Shown here: one piece after another, positions 37,230-48,354 of the stretch
Numbering within the stretch: the first letter of the stretch is position 1
Layout of the letters: each line of letters starts with the position of its first letter
Assembly (NCBI GenBank): GCA_963796675.1
Contig: CAWCMS010000013.1
Span: 558,001 to 622,000 of the forward strand
Direction of reading: 5' to 3'
DNA from: CAWCDJ01 sp963796675
Lineage (GTDB): Bacteria; Acidobacteriota; Terriglobia; Bryobacterales; Bryobacteraceae
DNA: 64,000 nucleotides
Notes under the pieces: generated by a model
The model's input: only the letters and a program-made list of their open reading frames with translations
Database searches by the model: none
Told to the model about the DNA's origin: nothing
Program-made: the position numbers and the translations under genes

Positions 37230-38606
37230 CCCCAACCCGGACGGTGTTTCTGGTGCTGGCGGCGGTGCTGCTTGCGTCGCGGATGAGCCACGTCCATATC
37301 CTCTGGGAGGGAGACACGCTCCCCCTGGCCGCCGCGGGCCAGATGCTGTTCGGCAAGACCCTCTATCGCGACATCTGGTTCGATAAGCCTCCCCTCACCA
37401 CGCTCTTCTATCTTCTGTGCGGCGCGCATCCGGGCTGGCCGCTGCGTCTGCTGGGTTCCGCCTATGCGTTCCTGGCCTGCTGGATCGCCTACCGGTTCGC
37501 GCGCGACCTGTGGTCGGAGCGGGAAGGCCTGTGGGCCGCCGGCCTGCTCGGCTTCTTCCTCACGTTCGATCTGCCCGCCGCCGTCATCCCCGTGCCTTCC
37601 GACCTCCTGATGCTGGTGCCGCACCTGGCGGCGGTCTGGATGGCGGCGCGCCGACGTCCCTTCTGGAGCGGCGTCCTGGCGGGCGTGGCGTTCTGGGTGA
37701 GTCCCAAAGGCGTGCTGGTGCTGGCGGTTTGTGATTTGTGGGACGTCGCGGGAATTGCGTGGATCGCCGCCGGCTTCGCGGCTGCCGGGGCGCGTTGCCT
37801 GCGGATGGCTCTGGGGTGCGGGCGCACTCGGTGCGTTCTGGGACGAGGTCTGGGTCTGGGGACGCCTGTACGCCGGTAGTACGTTTCTTGCCCATCCGCT
37901 CCGCAACGGCATCCTCCGCACCCTGAACTGGATGGGCTTCCACATCGCGATCGTGATCGCCGCGGGAGTGTTTCTGTGTAAGGGCGGCCGGCGGCTGCGC
38001 TGGATCGCGTGGCTGGTCATTTCCGCGGTGGGTGTCTCGGCCGGAATGCGCTTTTTCCCGCGCTACTATTTCCAGCTTCTGGCCGTGGTGGTGATGATGG
38101 CGGCGCGCGGCTTTCCGCTGATCGGACGGCGAAAGGAGTTGGTTGCTCTTTTGCTGTTGATCCCACTCACTCGCTTCGGTCCGACCTACCTGACGGCCCT
38201 CACCAACCCTGCGTGGCGAGATACCGAAATGGATCACGACAGCCGCGCCGTCTCCGAGTTGGTGGTCGAGGCGTCCAAGCCGGGAGATACGCTCTTCGTC
38301 TGGGGATACCGTCCCGAGATTTTCACTTACACGGGTCTGCCCGCCGCCACGAAATACCTCGATTCGCAGCCGCTCACCGGTGTACCGGCCGACCGTCACC
38401 TGACGCAATCCGAGCCTGTCGAGACAGTGGAAGCCCGTAAGCGGCGCATCGAACTGGCGCGGTCGCGGCCCACATTTATCCTCGACGGGCTCGGACTTTT
38501 CAATCCGCACCTGGCGATCGGAAACTACCCCGAGCTACGCGAATGGTTCTCGCACTACCATCCCATCGGCCGTACTACCGAGACCGTGATTTATCGGCAT
38601 GAGTGA
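37226..38606 (+). CDS. GT-C-type membrane glycosyltransferase-like protein (one frameshift)
   Basis: Composite of about 460 residues from a TTG overlapping the galU stop. The N-terminus has a signal-anchor helix and an extracytoplasmic loop with LWEGDTLPLAAAGQML and KTLYRDIWFDKPPLTTLFY, the acidic motif and loop typical of ArnT/GT39-like enzymes. About nine membrane helices precede a soluble C-terminus (PGDTLFVWGYRPEIFTYTGL). The frame changes near 37786-37795, at a GGGG/CGCG run. It likely transfers a sugar from a polyprenyl carrier. Coupling to galU supports an envelope glycan role. Confidence 0.75.
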
Positions 38607-38794
38607 GGCTTCGCACCGGCTCACGAGCCGTATGAAACCATGCTGCCGATGCGCGCATCCAAGTCGAAGTAGCGGGGTCTCACAGCATTCGTTTGCAATT
38701 TTTCCGAGCACTCTGATACTATCTAGTTGGCAGATCGGAAATCCTTCCCCTTGAAGTGCCGCAAATCCAACCAACGGAGCAACAAAATCACTGA

Positions 38795-39193
38795 ATGAGC
38801 TTTACCGTATTTCTTGGCAATCTCCCCACTTGGGTCACCGCAGATGACATCAAACAATGGCTCGCCGCCGAAGATCTGGTGGCAGACGCAGTCAAGGTGA
38901 TCCGCAACCACGAGACGCAAGAGTCCAAGGGTTTCGCGTTTGTCGAAGCGCCCACCGCCGATGAAATGCAGGCGATAATCCGGCGTTTTGACCGCGCGCC
39001 TCTCGAAGATCGGCTCCTGCGTGCAAACCCGGCGCAACCCCCGAAAGGCAAGGATGCGCGCGGCCCGAATCAATCCGTCGCACCCAATGGGAACCGCACC
39101 CAGCAGCGTCCCGACCGCAAGAAACGTACCGGCCGAGACCGCGACCAAACGCCGCGAAGCGCGTTTGCAACCGAACTGGCGAAAGTTCTCTAG
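38795..39193 (+). CDS. RNA-binding protein, RRM with basic disordered tail
   Basis: 132 residues. RNP2 VFLGNL at 5-10 and RNP1 KGFAFVEA at about 45-52 define an RRM over about 1-80. The tail is Lys/Arg/Pro/Gln-rich (RTQQRPDRKKRTGRDRDQ). It differs from the Gly-rich RRM protein at 13904. It is monocistronic; an AT-richer stretch of about 100 bp upstream probably holds the promoter, and a hairpin follows at 39199. Confidence 0.9.
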   Translation: MSFTVFLGNLPTWVTADDIKQWLAAEDLVADAVKVIRNHETQESKGFAFVEAPTADEMQAIIRRFDRAPLEDRLLRANPAQPPKGKDARGPNQSVAPNGNRTQQRPDRKKRTGRDRDQTPRSAFATELAKVL

Positions 39194-39198
39194 CCCGC

Positions 39199-39220
39199 GC
39201 CGCGCGTACAAGGGCGCGGC
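39199..39220 (+). terminator. Possible terminator after RRM gene
   Basis: A 7-bp stem (gccgcgc/gcgcggc) with an 8-base loop lies six bases after the RRM gene stop. The T-rich stretch (tcttttc) comes 11 bases later, so it is a weak match to an intrinsic terminator. Confidence 0.4.
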
Positions 39221-39310
39221 CGCAGGCTCCTCTTTTCACCCCACACCTGTGAATGCGGGGCACATCCCCGGCAGATCTATCTTTATTTACATCAACGGCT
39301 TGTAGTTGGC

Positions 39311-40603
39311 ATGGGAAGTGCGTTGCCCAGTCGCATGAAATTTGCTTCGCTGGGTTGCATTCTCGCGTGCGGCCTGCTGTTCGGGGGTACTCAGGATTCC
39401 GAATTCAACGTAAATTCACGCTACACCGTGGAAGCAGTGGTCGTGTCGGGCGATGGGTGGCGTGCCGATATGGCTACGGATCGCGATCACAAGGTCAGTT
39501 CCAGCCTCCGCAAGGAAATGTGTGCGCTGGTCGGCGAGAAACTGAATCCCACCACTTTGGACGATCTGGCGCAGCGTCTCCGCAAGGAATTCCACGCGCG
39601 CACTGTCGAGCACCGGGTATTGCGGGGCAAGAGCCCCGATTACGTGCAGGTCGTTTTCGACGTTCAGTTGCGGCCCACACGGTTCGACGTTTCCGTGCCC
39701 AAGTTCCTCTACAATTCGAGCCAGGGTTGGACCGGTGCGATTGAAGGCACTGCCACCGTCAATCACAACGGTTTCACCCTCGGGCTTGTCAGCGATGGCG
39801 ACGAACTCATGGAGCGCTATACCGGCATCGCGGCACGGTACGAAAACACCGATATCGGCTCCGACAAGGTGCGCTTCCGCTTTGCGTTCGAAACCTACCA
39901 CGAACAATGGAACAGCAGTACGATTGCGGCCCTGCCTTTCGGTGAAGCGTCCGACGATATTTCGGGCCTTTACCGCACCCGCCAGAATTTCGAACCGGAG
40001 TTCACTTTCCAGCTGGCCAAGCCTCTCACCCTGAGTGTAGGAACCGGCTTCCAACGGTTCGAAGAACTCAATCCGGCCGGGCACACCGATACCGCCAACG
40101 CCCTAACTACGGCGCTGCGCTACCATCGGCGGTTCGAGGGCGAGGAGAACCAGCAGGACCTGGATGCAGCCTACAACGTGCGGGCGGCCACCAGGCTTCT
40201 GGGAAGCGATTTCCTCTACACGCGGCACCGCTGGCAGTTCCGCTACATGCTCACCCGGGGCAAAAGCGTAGTGCTCGACGAGGCGACGGGTGGTATGATC
40301 ACGGGACGGGCGCCGCTTTTCGAGCGCTTCGTCCTAGGCAATAGCACGACCCTCCGCGGCTGGAACAAGTACGATCTGGATCCCCTTGGGGGAAACCGGA
40401 TGGTCCACAATTCCGTCGAGTATCGTTACGGAGTGTTCCAGGCCTTTTACGACAGTGGTGCAATCTGGGACCGTACGGATGCCGCCGTGCTACGTCACTC
40501 CGTGGGGGTTGGCCTTCGCCAGGGGATCTTTTCACTGGCAGTCGCTTTCCCGTTGAAAGAAGGAAGAATCGATCCTGTCTTTGTGATGGGAATGAACTAT
40601 TGA
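39311..40603 (+). CDS. Omp85/BamA-like outer membrane beta-barrel protein
   Basis: 430 residues. A signal peptide lies near the N-terminus; the second ATG (39335, MKFASLGCILACGLLFGG) gives a cleaner one. One POTRA-like region (about 35-120, LNPTTLDDLAQRLRKEFHAR) precedes a barrel of alternating strands. The Omp85 motif appears as RFVLGNSTTLRGWNKYD, and the terminal strand ends in aromatic-rich VFVMGMNY. It is shorter than BamA (usual 750-800). It likely inserts or exports proteins at the outer membrane. The stop abuts the next ATG. Confidence 0.82.
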   Translation: MGSALPSRMKFASLGCILACGLLFGGTQDSEFNVNSRYTVEAVVVSGDGWRADMATDRDHKVSSSLRKEMCALVGEKLNPTTLDDLAQRLRKEFHARTVEHRVLRGKSPDYVQVVFDVQLRPTRFDVSVPKFLYNSSQGWTGAIEGTATVNHNGFTLGLVSDGDELMERYTGIAARYENTDIGSDKVRFRFAFETYHEQWNSSTIAALPFGEASDDISGLYRTRQNFEPEFTFQLAKPLTLSVGTGFQRFEELNPAGHTDTANALTTALRYHRRFEGEENQQDLDAAYNVRAATRLLGSDFLYTRHRWQFRYMLTRGKSVVLDEATGGMITGRAPLFERFVLGNSTTLRGWNKYDLDPLGGNRMVHNSVEYRYGVFQAFYDSGAIWDRTDAAVLRHSVGVGLRQGIFSLAVAFPLKEGRIDPVFVMGMNY

Positions 40604-41230
40604 ATGGCGCAGTCCGCGCGGGATAACCGGATCAGCCGTCGGAGCTGGCTTATGGCCGGCCTGGCAATTCCTTTATTTCGGCTCCGAGCCGATGAAGGAC
40701 TCACCGTCAGTTTTGACGGCGACAATCTCCACTTCGGCGCGCCCGGCCTGCATTTCCTTACAGGGAAAGCACTTAGCAGGCTGAAAGACGCCGATACCGT
40801 CACTTTCCTGTCTCAGATCACCCTCTTCAGCGACGACCACGGCACGATTTTCCGGCGAGGCCTGCCTGAGCGGGTTGTGGTCAGCTATGACCTGTGGGAA
40901 GAGCGCTTTAAGGTGACGATCCCGGGCGCGTCCCGGTCCCGCGCGAGCCTGACGGCTGCGGAAGCTGAGAATTGGGCCATCGAGAACCTCGCGATCAGCG
41001 CCCTCGGCCTGGCGCCGGAGCGCCCCTTCTGGATGCGCTTCGAGCTGCGAGCGGCCAGCCCGAAGGAGATTTCCCGGGTCATGGGAGATTCCGGCATCAG
41101 TCTGAGCGGACTAGTGGAGATTCTGAGCCGGAAACCGGGCGTAGACGATCCCTATTGGATGCGTAGCGCCGGCCCTCTACGGCTTTCCGATCTGCCCCGC
41201 ACGGTCGCGCGACGCGGACGAATTGGGTGA
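40604..41230 (+). CDS. DUF4390-like exported protein
   Basis: 208 residues. The N-terminus (NRISRRSWLMAGLAIPLF) resembles a Tat-type signal. The body has the DUF4390 features: LTGKALSRLKDADTVTFLSQ, VVSYDLWEERFKVT and a Ser/Leu-rich C-terminus. DUF4390 genes are commonly found just before ntrY-like kinases, as here (4-base overlap). The product is probably periplasmic and may feed signals to the kinase. No enzymatic motif is seen. Confidence 0.75.
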   Translation: MAQSARDNRISRRSWLMAGLAIPLFRLRADEGLTVSFDGDNLHFGAPGLHFLTGKALSRLKDADTVTFLSQITLFSDDHGTIFRRGLPERVVVSYDLWEERFKVTIPGASRSRASLTAAEAENWAIENLAISALGLAPERPFWMRFELRAASPKEISRVMGDSGISLSGLVEILSRKPGVDDPYWMRSAGPLRLSDLPRTVARRGRIG

Positions 41231-42612
41231 ACCGGCTTCGTAACAGACTGATTATAGTTTTTTTGGCGGCTACCCTCGCGCCTCTGGCGGCGACCGTCTG
41301 GCTGAGTACTGCCCTCCTCGAACAGAGTGTGGATCTATCCGCCAACGGGCAACTGGACCGCATGTCCGATTCGCTCGAGCGCACCGGCAGGCAGCTGTAC
41401 CAGTGGGAGCGCTACGATTTGGCCCATCGTGTCCAGACCGGCGAATTGAAGCCCGAAAACTACTTGCCGGCGGCGCGCGATTCCTGGCCGGAGCCGGTCA
41501 AAACCTTCGCGGCGAGCGACCAGCAGGACCGCTACAATCTCTCCGGCGATAAGGGTAACAGCCTCGACTATCTGGTGCGCGGCCCGGACGGCGCGATTCT
41601 GGTTTATTCCATCAGCCTCGGGGACCTCCAACTCGATCGCCTCGCGGACCAGATCGCGTCTGCCCGTGCGCTGGTCCGCGATTCGCAGGCGCACGACTGG
41701 CGCCGCGGCCTGAAACTCGCCTACATTCTGCTGGCCGCTTCGTTCTGGCTGGTCTCGCTGGTGATGCTGATCTACCTGGCGCACCGGATTTCACAGCCCA
41801 TCCAGCAACTCACCGCCGGCCTCGGCAGGCTGGCCTCGGGCGATCTCAAGGCGCGCGTCCAGCCTGCCCGCGACGACGAGATCGGCCACGCCATTCTGGC
41901 CTTCAACCATATGGCGGTCAAACTCCGCGAAAGCACCGACCGCCTGGTCTACCTCGGCCAGATGGCAAGCTGGCAGACTCTCGCGCGCAAGATGGCCCAC
42001 GAGGTGAAAAATTCGCTCACGCCCATCCGCCTCACCGTGGAAGAGATGCTGGCGCGCTACGACGAGGCCGACCGGCCCTTCATGGAGCAGGCCACGCAGA
42101 TCGTCGTCGACGAAATCGAAACGCTCGAGCGGCGCATCCGCGCCTTCTCGCAATTCGCGGCGGAACCGCCCGTGATGCCCTTGCCGTCGACGTCAACTCC
42201 CTATTGCAGGAGCGCATCTCTCTGCTCAAGGCGGCGCATCCCGAGGTGGCTTATCACTGCCGTCTGGCCGGCAACGCCCCGGAGGCGCTGGCGGACCAGG
42301 ACCTGCTCAAGGGGATCCTGACCAACCTGCTCGAAAACGCGGCGGAGGCGGCCGGGGATGGCGGCGAGATTCTCGGCGTGACGACGGCCGAAGGCGGCCG
42401 CATCGCCATCGAGGTACACGATTCCGGCCCGGGCCTCAGTGAACAGGCGCGGGATTCGTTGTTTCAACCGACCATCTCGTTCAAGAAGCGGGGCATGGGT
42501 CTGGGGCTTTCTATCGCGCGGAAGAGCGCGCTGCTGTCCGGTGGGGACATCGTCGTGGTGAAAGGAGAACTGGGCGGCGCCGGATTTCGCGTGCTGCTGC
42601 CCGTGGCTAGCA

Positions 42613-43959
<1,347 letters not shown>

Positions 43960-43962
43960 GCT

Positions 43963-44970
43963 TCAGATTTTGCGAATGATCGCGTCGGTGAACTCGGTGG
44001 TGGAAGCCTTTCCGCCGACGTCGCCGGTGAGGTGCGTGCCTTCGGCGTAGACCGCGTGGATGGCGTCCTGCAGGCGGGTGGAGGCGTCGCGTTCGCCCAG
44101 GTGCGCCAGCATCAGGACGGCCGACTGCATCAGCGCCGTGGGGTTCGCCAGGCCCTTGCCCGCGATATCGGGAGCGGTGCCGTGGACCGCTTCGAAGATC
44201 GCGTAGTTATCCCCCAGGTTGGCTCCCGGCACAATGCCGAGCCCGCCCACCAAACCCGCGGCGAGATCCGAAATGATATCGCCGTAGAGGTTCGGCATCA
44301 CCAGCAGGTCGAACGTCTCCGGCCGCATCACCAGTTGCATACAGGCGTTGTCCACAATCAGCTCGTTGTACTGGATGGCCGGGTAGTGCGACGAGACCTC
44401 GCGGCAGCACTTCAGGAACAGGCCGTCGCTCTGCTTCATGATGTTCGCCTTGTGGATCGCCGAGACCTTACAGCGGCCCTCGCGGGCGGCGTATTCGAAG
44501 GCTGCTCGCGCGATCCGCATGGAGGCGTTCTCGGTGATAATCTTCAGGCTTTCCACTACGCCGGGCACGACTTCATGCTCCAGGCCGGAATAGAGGTCTT
44601 CCGTGTTTTCGCGAAAGATCGCCATGTTGATCGGTAGGTCGTGGAAGCGCGTCTTCAAGCCGGGCAGCATGCGGACCGGGCGGAAGTTTACGTACAACCC
44701 CAGCTTCTTCCGCAGGGCCACGTTGATGCTCTGGTGCCCGCCGCCGATCGGTGTAGCGGTGGGGCCCTTTAACCCCGTGCGCGTCACCTCGAGCGACGCG
44801 AAGACTTCGTCTGGAATCAACTGCCCGTACTCCGCCAGGGCGCGCGCACCGGCTTCGACGCGTTCCCATTCCACGGCTACGCCGGTGGCCTCCACCGCGC
44901 GAACGGTGGCGTCTGCAACTTCGGGTCCGATCCCGTCACCCGGAATCAGCGTAATCTGGTGAGCCATCAT
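43963..44970 (-). CDS. Isocitrate/isopropylmalate dehydrogenase family protein (probable NAD-isocitrate dehydrogenase)
   Basis: 335 residues from the ATG at 44970 (a second ATG follows directly). N-terminal ITLIPGDGIGPEVADATVRA, substrate loop FRENTEDLYSGLEHEVVPG, KVSAIHKANIMKQSDGLFL with the catalytic lysine, and the NAD motif NLYGDIISDLAAGLVGGLG and FEAVHGTAPDIAGKG. The NTEDLYSG loop favours isocitrate over isopropylmalate. It converts isocitrate to 2-oxoglutarate in the TCA cycle. It is convergent with the ntrX-like gene and divergent from pcm. Confidence 0.9.
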   Translation of the reverse strand: MMAHQITLIPGDGIGPEVADATVRAVEATGVAVEWERVEAGARALAEYGQLIPDEVFASLEVTRTGLKGPTATPIGGGHQSINVALRKKLGLYVNFRPVRMLPGLKTRFHDLPINMAIFRENTEDLYSGLEHEVVPGVVESLKIITENASMRIARAAFEYAAREGRCKVSAIHKANIMKQSDGLFLKCCREVSSHYPAIQYNELIVDNACMQLVMRPETFDLLVMPNLYGDIISDLAAGLVGGLGIVPGANLGDNYAIFEAVHGTAPDIAGKGLANPTALMQSAVLMLAHLGERDASTRLQDAIHAVYAEGTHLTGDVGGKASTTEFTDAIIRKI

Positions 44971-44995
44971 AGCTATTATAGAGTTGGGGGTTTGC

Positions 44996-45643
44996 TTGAT
45001 ACCGGATTGGGCAGCCGAACGGCGTGAAATGGTGGAAACACAACTCCGCCGCCGTGGCATCCGCGACCGGCGCGTGCTCTCGGCCATGCTGGAAATCCCG
45101 CGCGAGGAGTTTGTGCCCCTTGAGGCGCGTGTCCTCGCGTACGGCGACAACCCCGTTCACATCGGTCACGGCCAGACCATCTCGCAACCCTACATGACCG
45201 CGTTGATGGCCGAATCTCTCGAGCTCAACGGGAGTGAGACCGTGCTCGAAGTCGGCGCAGGCTCCGGCTACGCGGCGGCCGTGCTGGGCGCGCTTGCGGC
45301 GCGTGTCGTGACCGTCGAGATCGTGCCGGAACTGGCGCGCTTGGCCAAGCAGAATCTCTACCGCACCGGTCGCGACCTTAACGTGAATGTGATTGCGGGA
45401 GACGGCTCGCTCGGCTACCCCGAACTGGCGCCCTTCGACGCGATCTCGGTAGCCGCGGGAGCGCCGGACATTCCTCCGGCTCTGCTGGAACAACTGGCCG
45501 ACCCAGGCCGACTGGTGATTCCGGTCGGCGGACGTGAAGACCAGGAGTTGCGCGTGCTCTGGCGCCGGGAAGGGCGAACCGAATCACGCATCGCGACCTA
45601 CTGCCGGTTCGTTCCCCTGCGCGGCGGCGAGGGCTGGGATTGA
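44996..45643 (+). CDS. pcm: Protein-L-isoaspartate O-methyltransferase
   Basis: 215 residues. The start is probably the TTG at 44996 behind GGGGG; the TTG at 44984 is the alternative. Motifs: REEFVPLEARVLAYGDNPVH, GHGQTISQPYMTALM, and SAM motif LEVGAGSGYAAAVLG. It methylates isoaspartyl residues to repair aged proteins. The stop overlaps the next start (TGATG). Confidence 0.94.
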   Translation: MIPDWAAERREMVETQLRRRGIRDRRVLSAMLEIPREEFVPLEARVLAYGDNPVHIGHGQTISQPYMTALMAESLELNGSETVLEVGAGSGYAAAVLGALAARVVTVEIVPELARLAKQNLYRTGRDLNVNVIAGDGSLGYPELAPFDAISVAAGAPDIPPALLEQLADPGRLVIPVGGREDQELRVLWRREGRTESRIATYCRFVPLRGGEGWD

Positions 45644-45945
45644 TGCGTCTTCGTACCGCCAAGGACCGCCTGAAGATCGAGCACAGTATCATCGACGGTC
45701 TGCGTCCGGTGCTCGAGGCGTTGTTGGCGGCGAACGCCGCGATCCGCTCGGTGATTCCCGGCGTGATCCGCCCGGTCCGCGACGCCAAAGGCAAGGTGAA
45801 AGTGCGGGTCACGGTGCCGACGCAGAACGGCTGGAAAGCCATCGCCTTGAGTGCCGGCGCCCGCCAGGAGCTTTTCGTCAGCACCGACTGGCCTCGCGAG
45901 CAGGTCGAACAAGCCTTCCGCAACGCTGGAGCCGAAGTAGGATAG
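45643..45945 (+). CDS. DUF2103-like small protein
   Basis: 100 residues starting at the ATG overlapping the pcm stop. The pattern KIEHSIIDGLRPVLEALLA ... IRSVIPGVIRPVRD ... VPTQNGWKAIALSAGARQEL resembles DUF2103, described as a predicted metal-binding family. No cysteine pair is present here, so metal binding is doubtful. Function unknown. Confidence 0.65.
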   Translation: MRLRTAKDRLKIEHSIIDGLRPVLEALLAANAAIRSVIPGVIRPVRDAKGKVKVRVTVPTQNGWKAIALSAGARQELFVSTDWPREQVEQAFRNAGAEVG

Positions 45946-46018
45946 ACCTCCAGGTCTGTCCAAGGCGAGCGGCAGCTCGCCCGACCCATGCGAACGCTTC
46001 AGGCGAGCTGCGCTCGCC
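45944..46018. repeat. Interspersed palindromic repeat, copy 2
   Basis: Hairpins in series: 45944-45957 (agacctccaggtct), 45964-45981 (ggcgagcggcagctcgcc) and 46002-46018 (ggcgagctgcgctcgcc). The spacer between the last two, cgacccatgcgaacgcttca, matches the core of the copy at 25248 at most positions. The stem sequences differ but keep the architecture, as in compensating REP-like families. It overlaps the 3' end of menG/ubiE. Confidence 0.75.
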
Positions 46019-46737
46019 GCGTACTCACACCTGTGTGGAGCGCGACGATCCCGCCGGTCAGATATTCGTAGCGTACGTCTCCGAAGCCTATGCTTCGCAT
46101 ATCCTCCGCCAGTGCCGAAGCGGCCGGGAAACTTGCGCACCGATTCCGGCAGGTACCGGTAAGCGTCGCGCGAACCCGAGATCGCGCCGCCGATCCACGG
46201 TAGAATTCGGCGCGAGTAGAAGTGGTACAGCGAGCGGAAGGCTGCGTTCGGCGGTGTCGAAAACTCGAGGATCGCTGCTGTGCCGCCTGGTTTGAGCACG
46301 CGGAGCATCTCGCGCAATCCGGCTTCATAGTTCGCCAGGTTGCGGAAGCCGAAGGCCGCCGTGATCAGGTCGAGCGAACCGTCCGGCAGCGGAAGCCGCA
46401 ACGCGTCTGATTCAAACAGCGGCGCGCGCGTCTTGCCGCGAGCCGCAACCAGCATCGGGTGGCAGAAGTCGGAGCCCAGCACTCGCGCACGTGCGGGCCG
46501 CTCGAGAGCGATCACCAGGTCGCCCGTGCCGCAGCAAATATCGAGCACGCGCGCCTCGGGCCGTTCCAGGATCTCACGCACGCGCCGTACCGTGTGGGCG
46601 CGCCAGTGGCGGTCTATATTGAACGAGAGCAAATGGTTGGCGAGGTCGTAGCGATGCGCCACGCGGCCGAACATGCTTCGGACCCACGCGGCCGCCTCCT
46701 GCTCGCTTTGCGCCCCGGCGGGCGACGTGCCCTTCAT
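45999..46737 (-). CDS. ubiE: Demethylmenaquinone/ubiquinone C-methyltransferase (one frameshift)
   Basis: Composite of about 246 residues: MFGRVAHRYDLANHLLSFNI, SAM motif VLDICCGTGDLVIALE, ITAAFGFRNLANYEAGLREM, RVLKPGGTAAILEFSTP, and after the frame change SIGFGDVRYEYLTGGIVALH. One extra T lies in the run at 46129-46131. The last residues (STRRAQLA) and stop codon are encoded by the palindromic repeat. In an organism using menaquinone it would be MenG. Its ATG overlaps the aroB stop. Confidence 0.9.
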
Positions 46738-47804
46738 AGCGCCGACACGATCGCGTTGCGCACCAGCTTTTCGTCGATCCCCGTGACCACCTTGACCTCG
46801 CCGATCCGCACCGGCAGCACGAAATGCACCTTGCCCTGAATCGTCTTCTTGTCGTGGATCATGCGGGCCACGAGGTTATCGGCGTTAATGCCAGCCAGCG
46901 GCGGAATCGGCCCATAGCGTTCGATCGTGTTCAGCATCTCCACGCTGTCTTCCGCCGAAACATAGCCGGTCGATTCGCCCAGGTAGATGGCCGCGCGCAT
47001 GCCCCACGCTACCGCCTCGCCGTGCAGGAACCGCGAGTAAGCGGTTTCCGCTTCGAGCGCATGGCCGAACGTGTGGCCGAAGTTCAGGATGCGCCGCAGG
47101 TCGTTTTCCCGCTCGTCGCCCGAAACCACTTCGCACTTCATGCGGACCGAATCGGCGATGATGCGGTCGACCGCGGCCGCGTCGCGCTCAAGCACGGCCT
47201 CGCTCTGTTCCGAGAGAAACGCGAACAGCTCCGTGTCGCGAATGATCCCCGCCTTAATGATTTCGTACAGGCCGGCCCGGTATTCGCGCTCCGGAAGAGT
47301 GTCGAGCGCCGCCGGATCGATCACCACCGCCAGCGGCTGGTGGAAGCTCCCGATCAGGTTCTTGCCGCTCACCAGATTTACGCCGGTCTTGCCGCCCACT
47401 GCCGCATCCACCTGCGCCAGCAGCGTGGTTGGCACCTGCACCACCGGGATGCCGCGCATGAAGATGGCGGCGATGAAGCCGCCCATATCGTTGACGATTC
47501 CGCCGCCGAACGCGATCACGATGCTCGAACGGTCGGCGCCCAGCCGCACCATCTGCTCGGCCACTTTTTCGGCCGGCGCCAGCCGCTTGTTCTCTTCGCC
47601 GCCCGGCAGGTACAGCACATGGTGCGGAATGCCTTCGAGGCTCCGCGACAAGGCTTTGCCCTGATGCTCCCAGACGTCCTCGGTCGAGATCACGAACACC
47701 TTGCCGGATCTCGCGGGAATAAATTGGGCGCTATGCCCGATAGCGCCGCGTTCCACGACCACGGAATAACACCGCTGCGGCGTGTCGACTCGGAATGTCG
47801 GCAT
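46734..47804 (-). CDS. aroB: 3-dehydroquinate synthase
   Basis: 356 residues from the ATG at 47804. Motifs: YLPGGEENKRLAPAEKVAEQ, SIVIAFGGGIVNDMGGFIAA, MRGIPVVQVPTTLLAQVDAA, and zinc-binding LNFGHTFGHALEAE. It converts DAHP to 3-dehydroquinate in the shikimate pathway. The coupling to ubiE/menG is sensible because menaquinone derives from chorismate. Divergent from apt. Confidence 0.96.
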   Translation of the reverse strand: MPTFRVDTPQRCYSVVVERGAIGHSAQFIPARSGKVFVISTEDVWEHQGKALSRSLEGIPHHVLYLPGGEENKRLAPAEKVAEQMVRLGADRSSIVIAFGGGIVNDMGGFIAAIFMRGIPVVQVPTTLLAQVDAAVGGKTGVNLVSGKNLIGSFHQPLAVVIDPAALDTLPEREYRAGLYEIIKAGIIRDTELFAFLSEQSEAVLERDAAAVDRIIADSVRMKCEVVSGDERENDLRRILNFGHTFGHALEAETAYSRFLHGEAVAWGMRAAIYLGESTGYVSAEDSVEMLNTIERYGPIPPLAGINADNLVARMIHDKKTIQGKVHFVLPVRIGEVKVVTGIDEKLVRNAIVSAL

Positions 47805-47831
47805 AGTTGAGTTGTACCATGTTAGTTCGCC

Positions 47832-48354
47832 ATGGAAGATCTCAAGAAGCTGATCCGCGAGGTGCCGGACTTTCCCAAGCCCGGCATCCTGTTTTACGAC
47901 ATCACCACGATGCTCAAAGACAAGGCCGGATTTCACGATTGCATCGACGGCCTGAAAGATCATTACCGCGACGCCAAGGTGGACGTAGTCCTGGGCATTG
48001 AAGCGCGCGGCTTCATCTTCGCGCCGGCCCTGGCTTATGCGCTCGGCGCAGGCTTCGTGCCGGTGCGCAAGCCCAACAAACTGCCGGCCGAATGCGTCTC
48101 CGTGACCTACGACCTGGAGTACGGCACCGACACTCTCCAGATGCACAAGGACGGCGTCGGGCCGGGCAGCCGGGTGCTGATCGTCGATGACCTGCTGGCC
48201 ACCGGTGGAACGGCCGCGGCGGCGGCCCGCATGGTGCGCGAGGCCGGCGGCTGCGTGGTGGGGCTGGGATTCGTCGTGGAATTGACGTTCCTGAATGGCC
48301 GCGCAGAAGCTTCCGGGCTACGACGTCTTCTCGCTCCTCCAGTACGACAAATGA
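47832..48354 (+). CDS. apt: Adenine phosphoribosyltransferase (one frameshift near the 3' end)
   Basis: About 174 residues: LIREVPDFPKPGILFYDITT, VVLGIEARGFIFAPALAYAL, and the PRPP loop VLIVDDLLATGGTAAAAARM. The normal C-terminus (LPGYDVFSLLQYDK, then TGA at 48352) appears only after removing one base near 48300-48303. As written, the frame runs on into ispE and mimics a fusion. The span is 523 nt, one more than a multiple of three. It salvages adenine to AMP. Confidence 0.92.

Noticed and set aside
45944..46018. CRISPR array
   Set aside because: Only one set of hairpins, no repeated direct units or spacers, no cas genes; it is an interspersed palindromic repeat.
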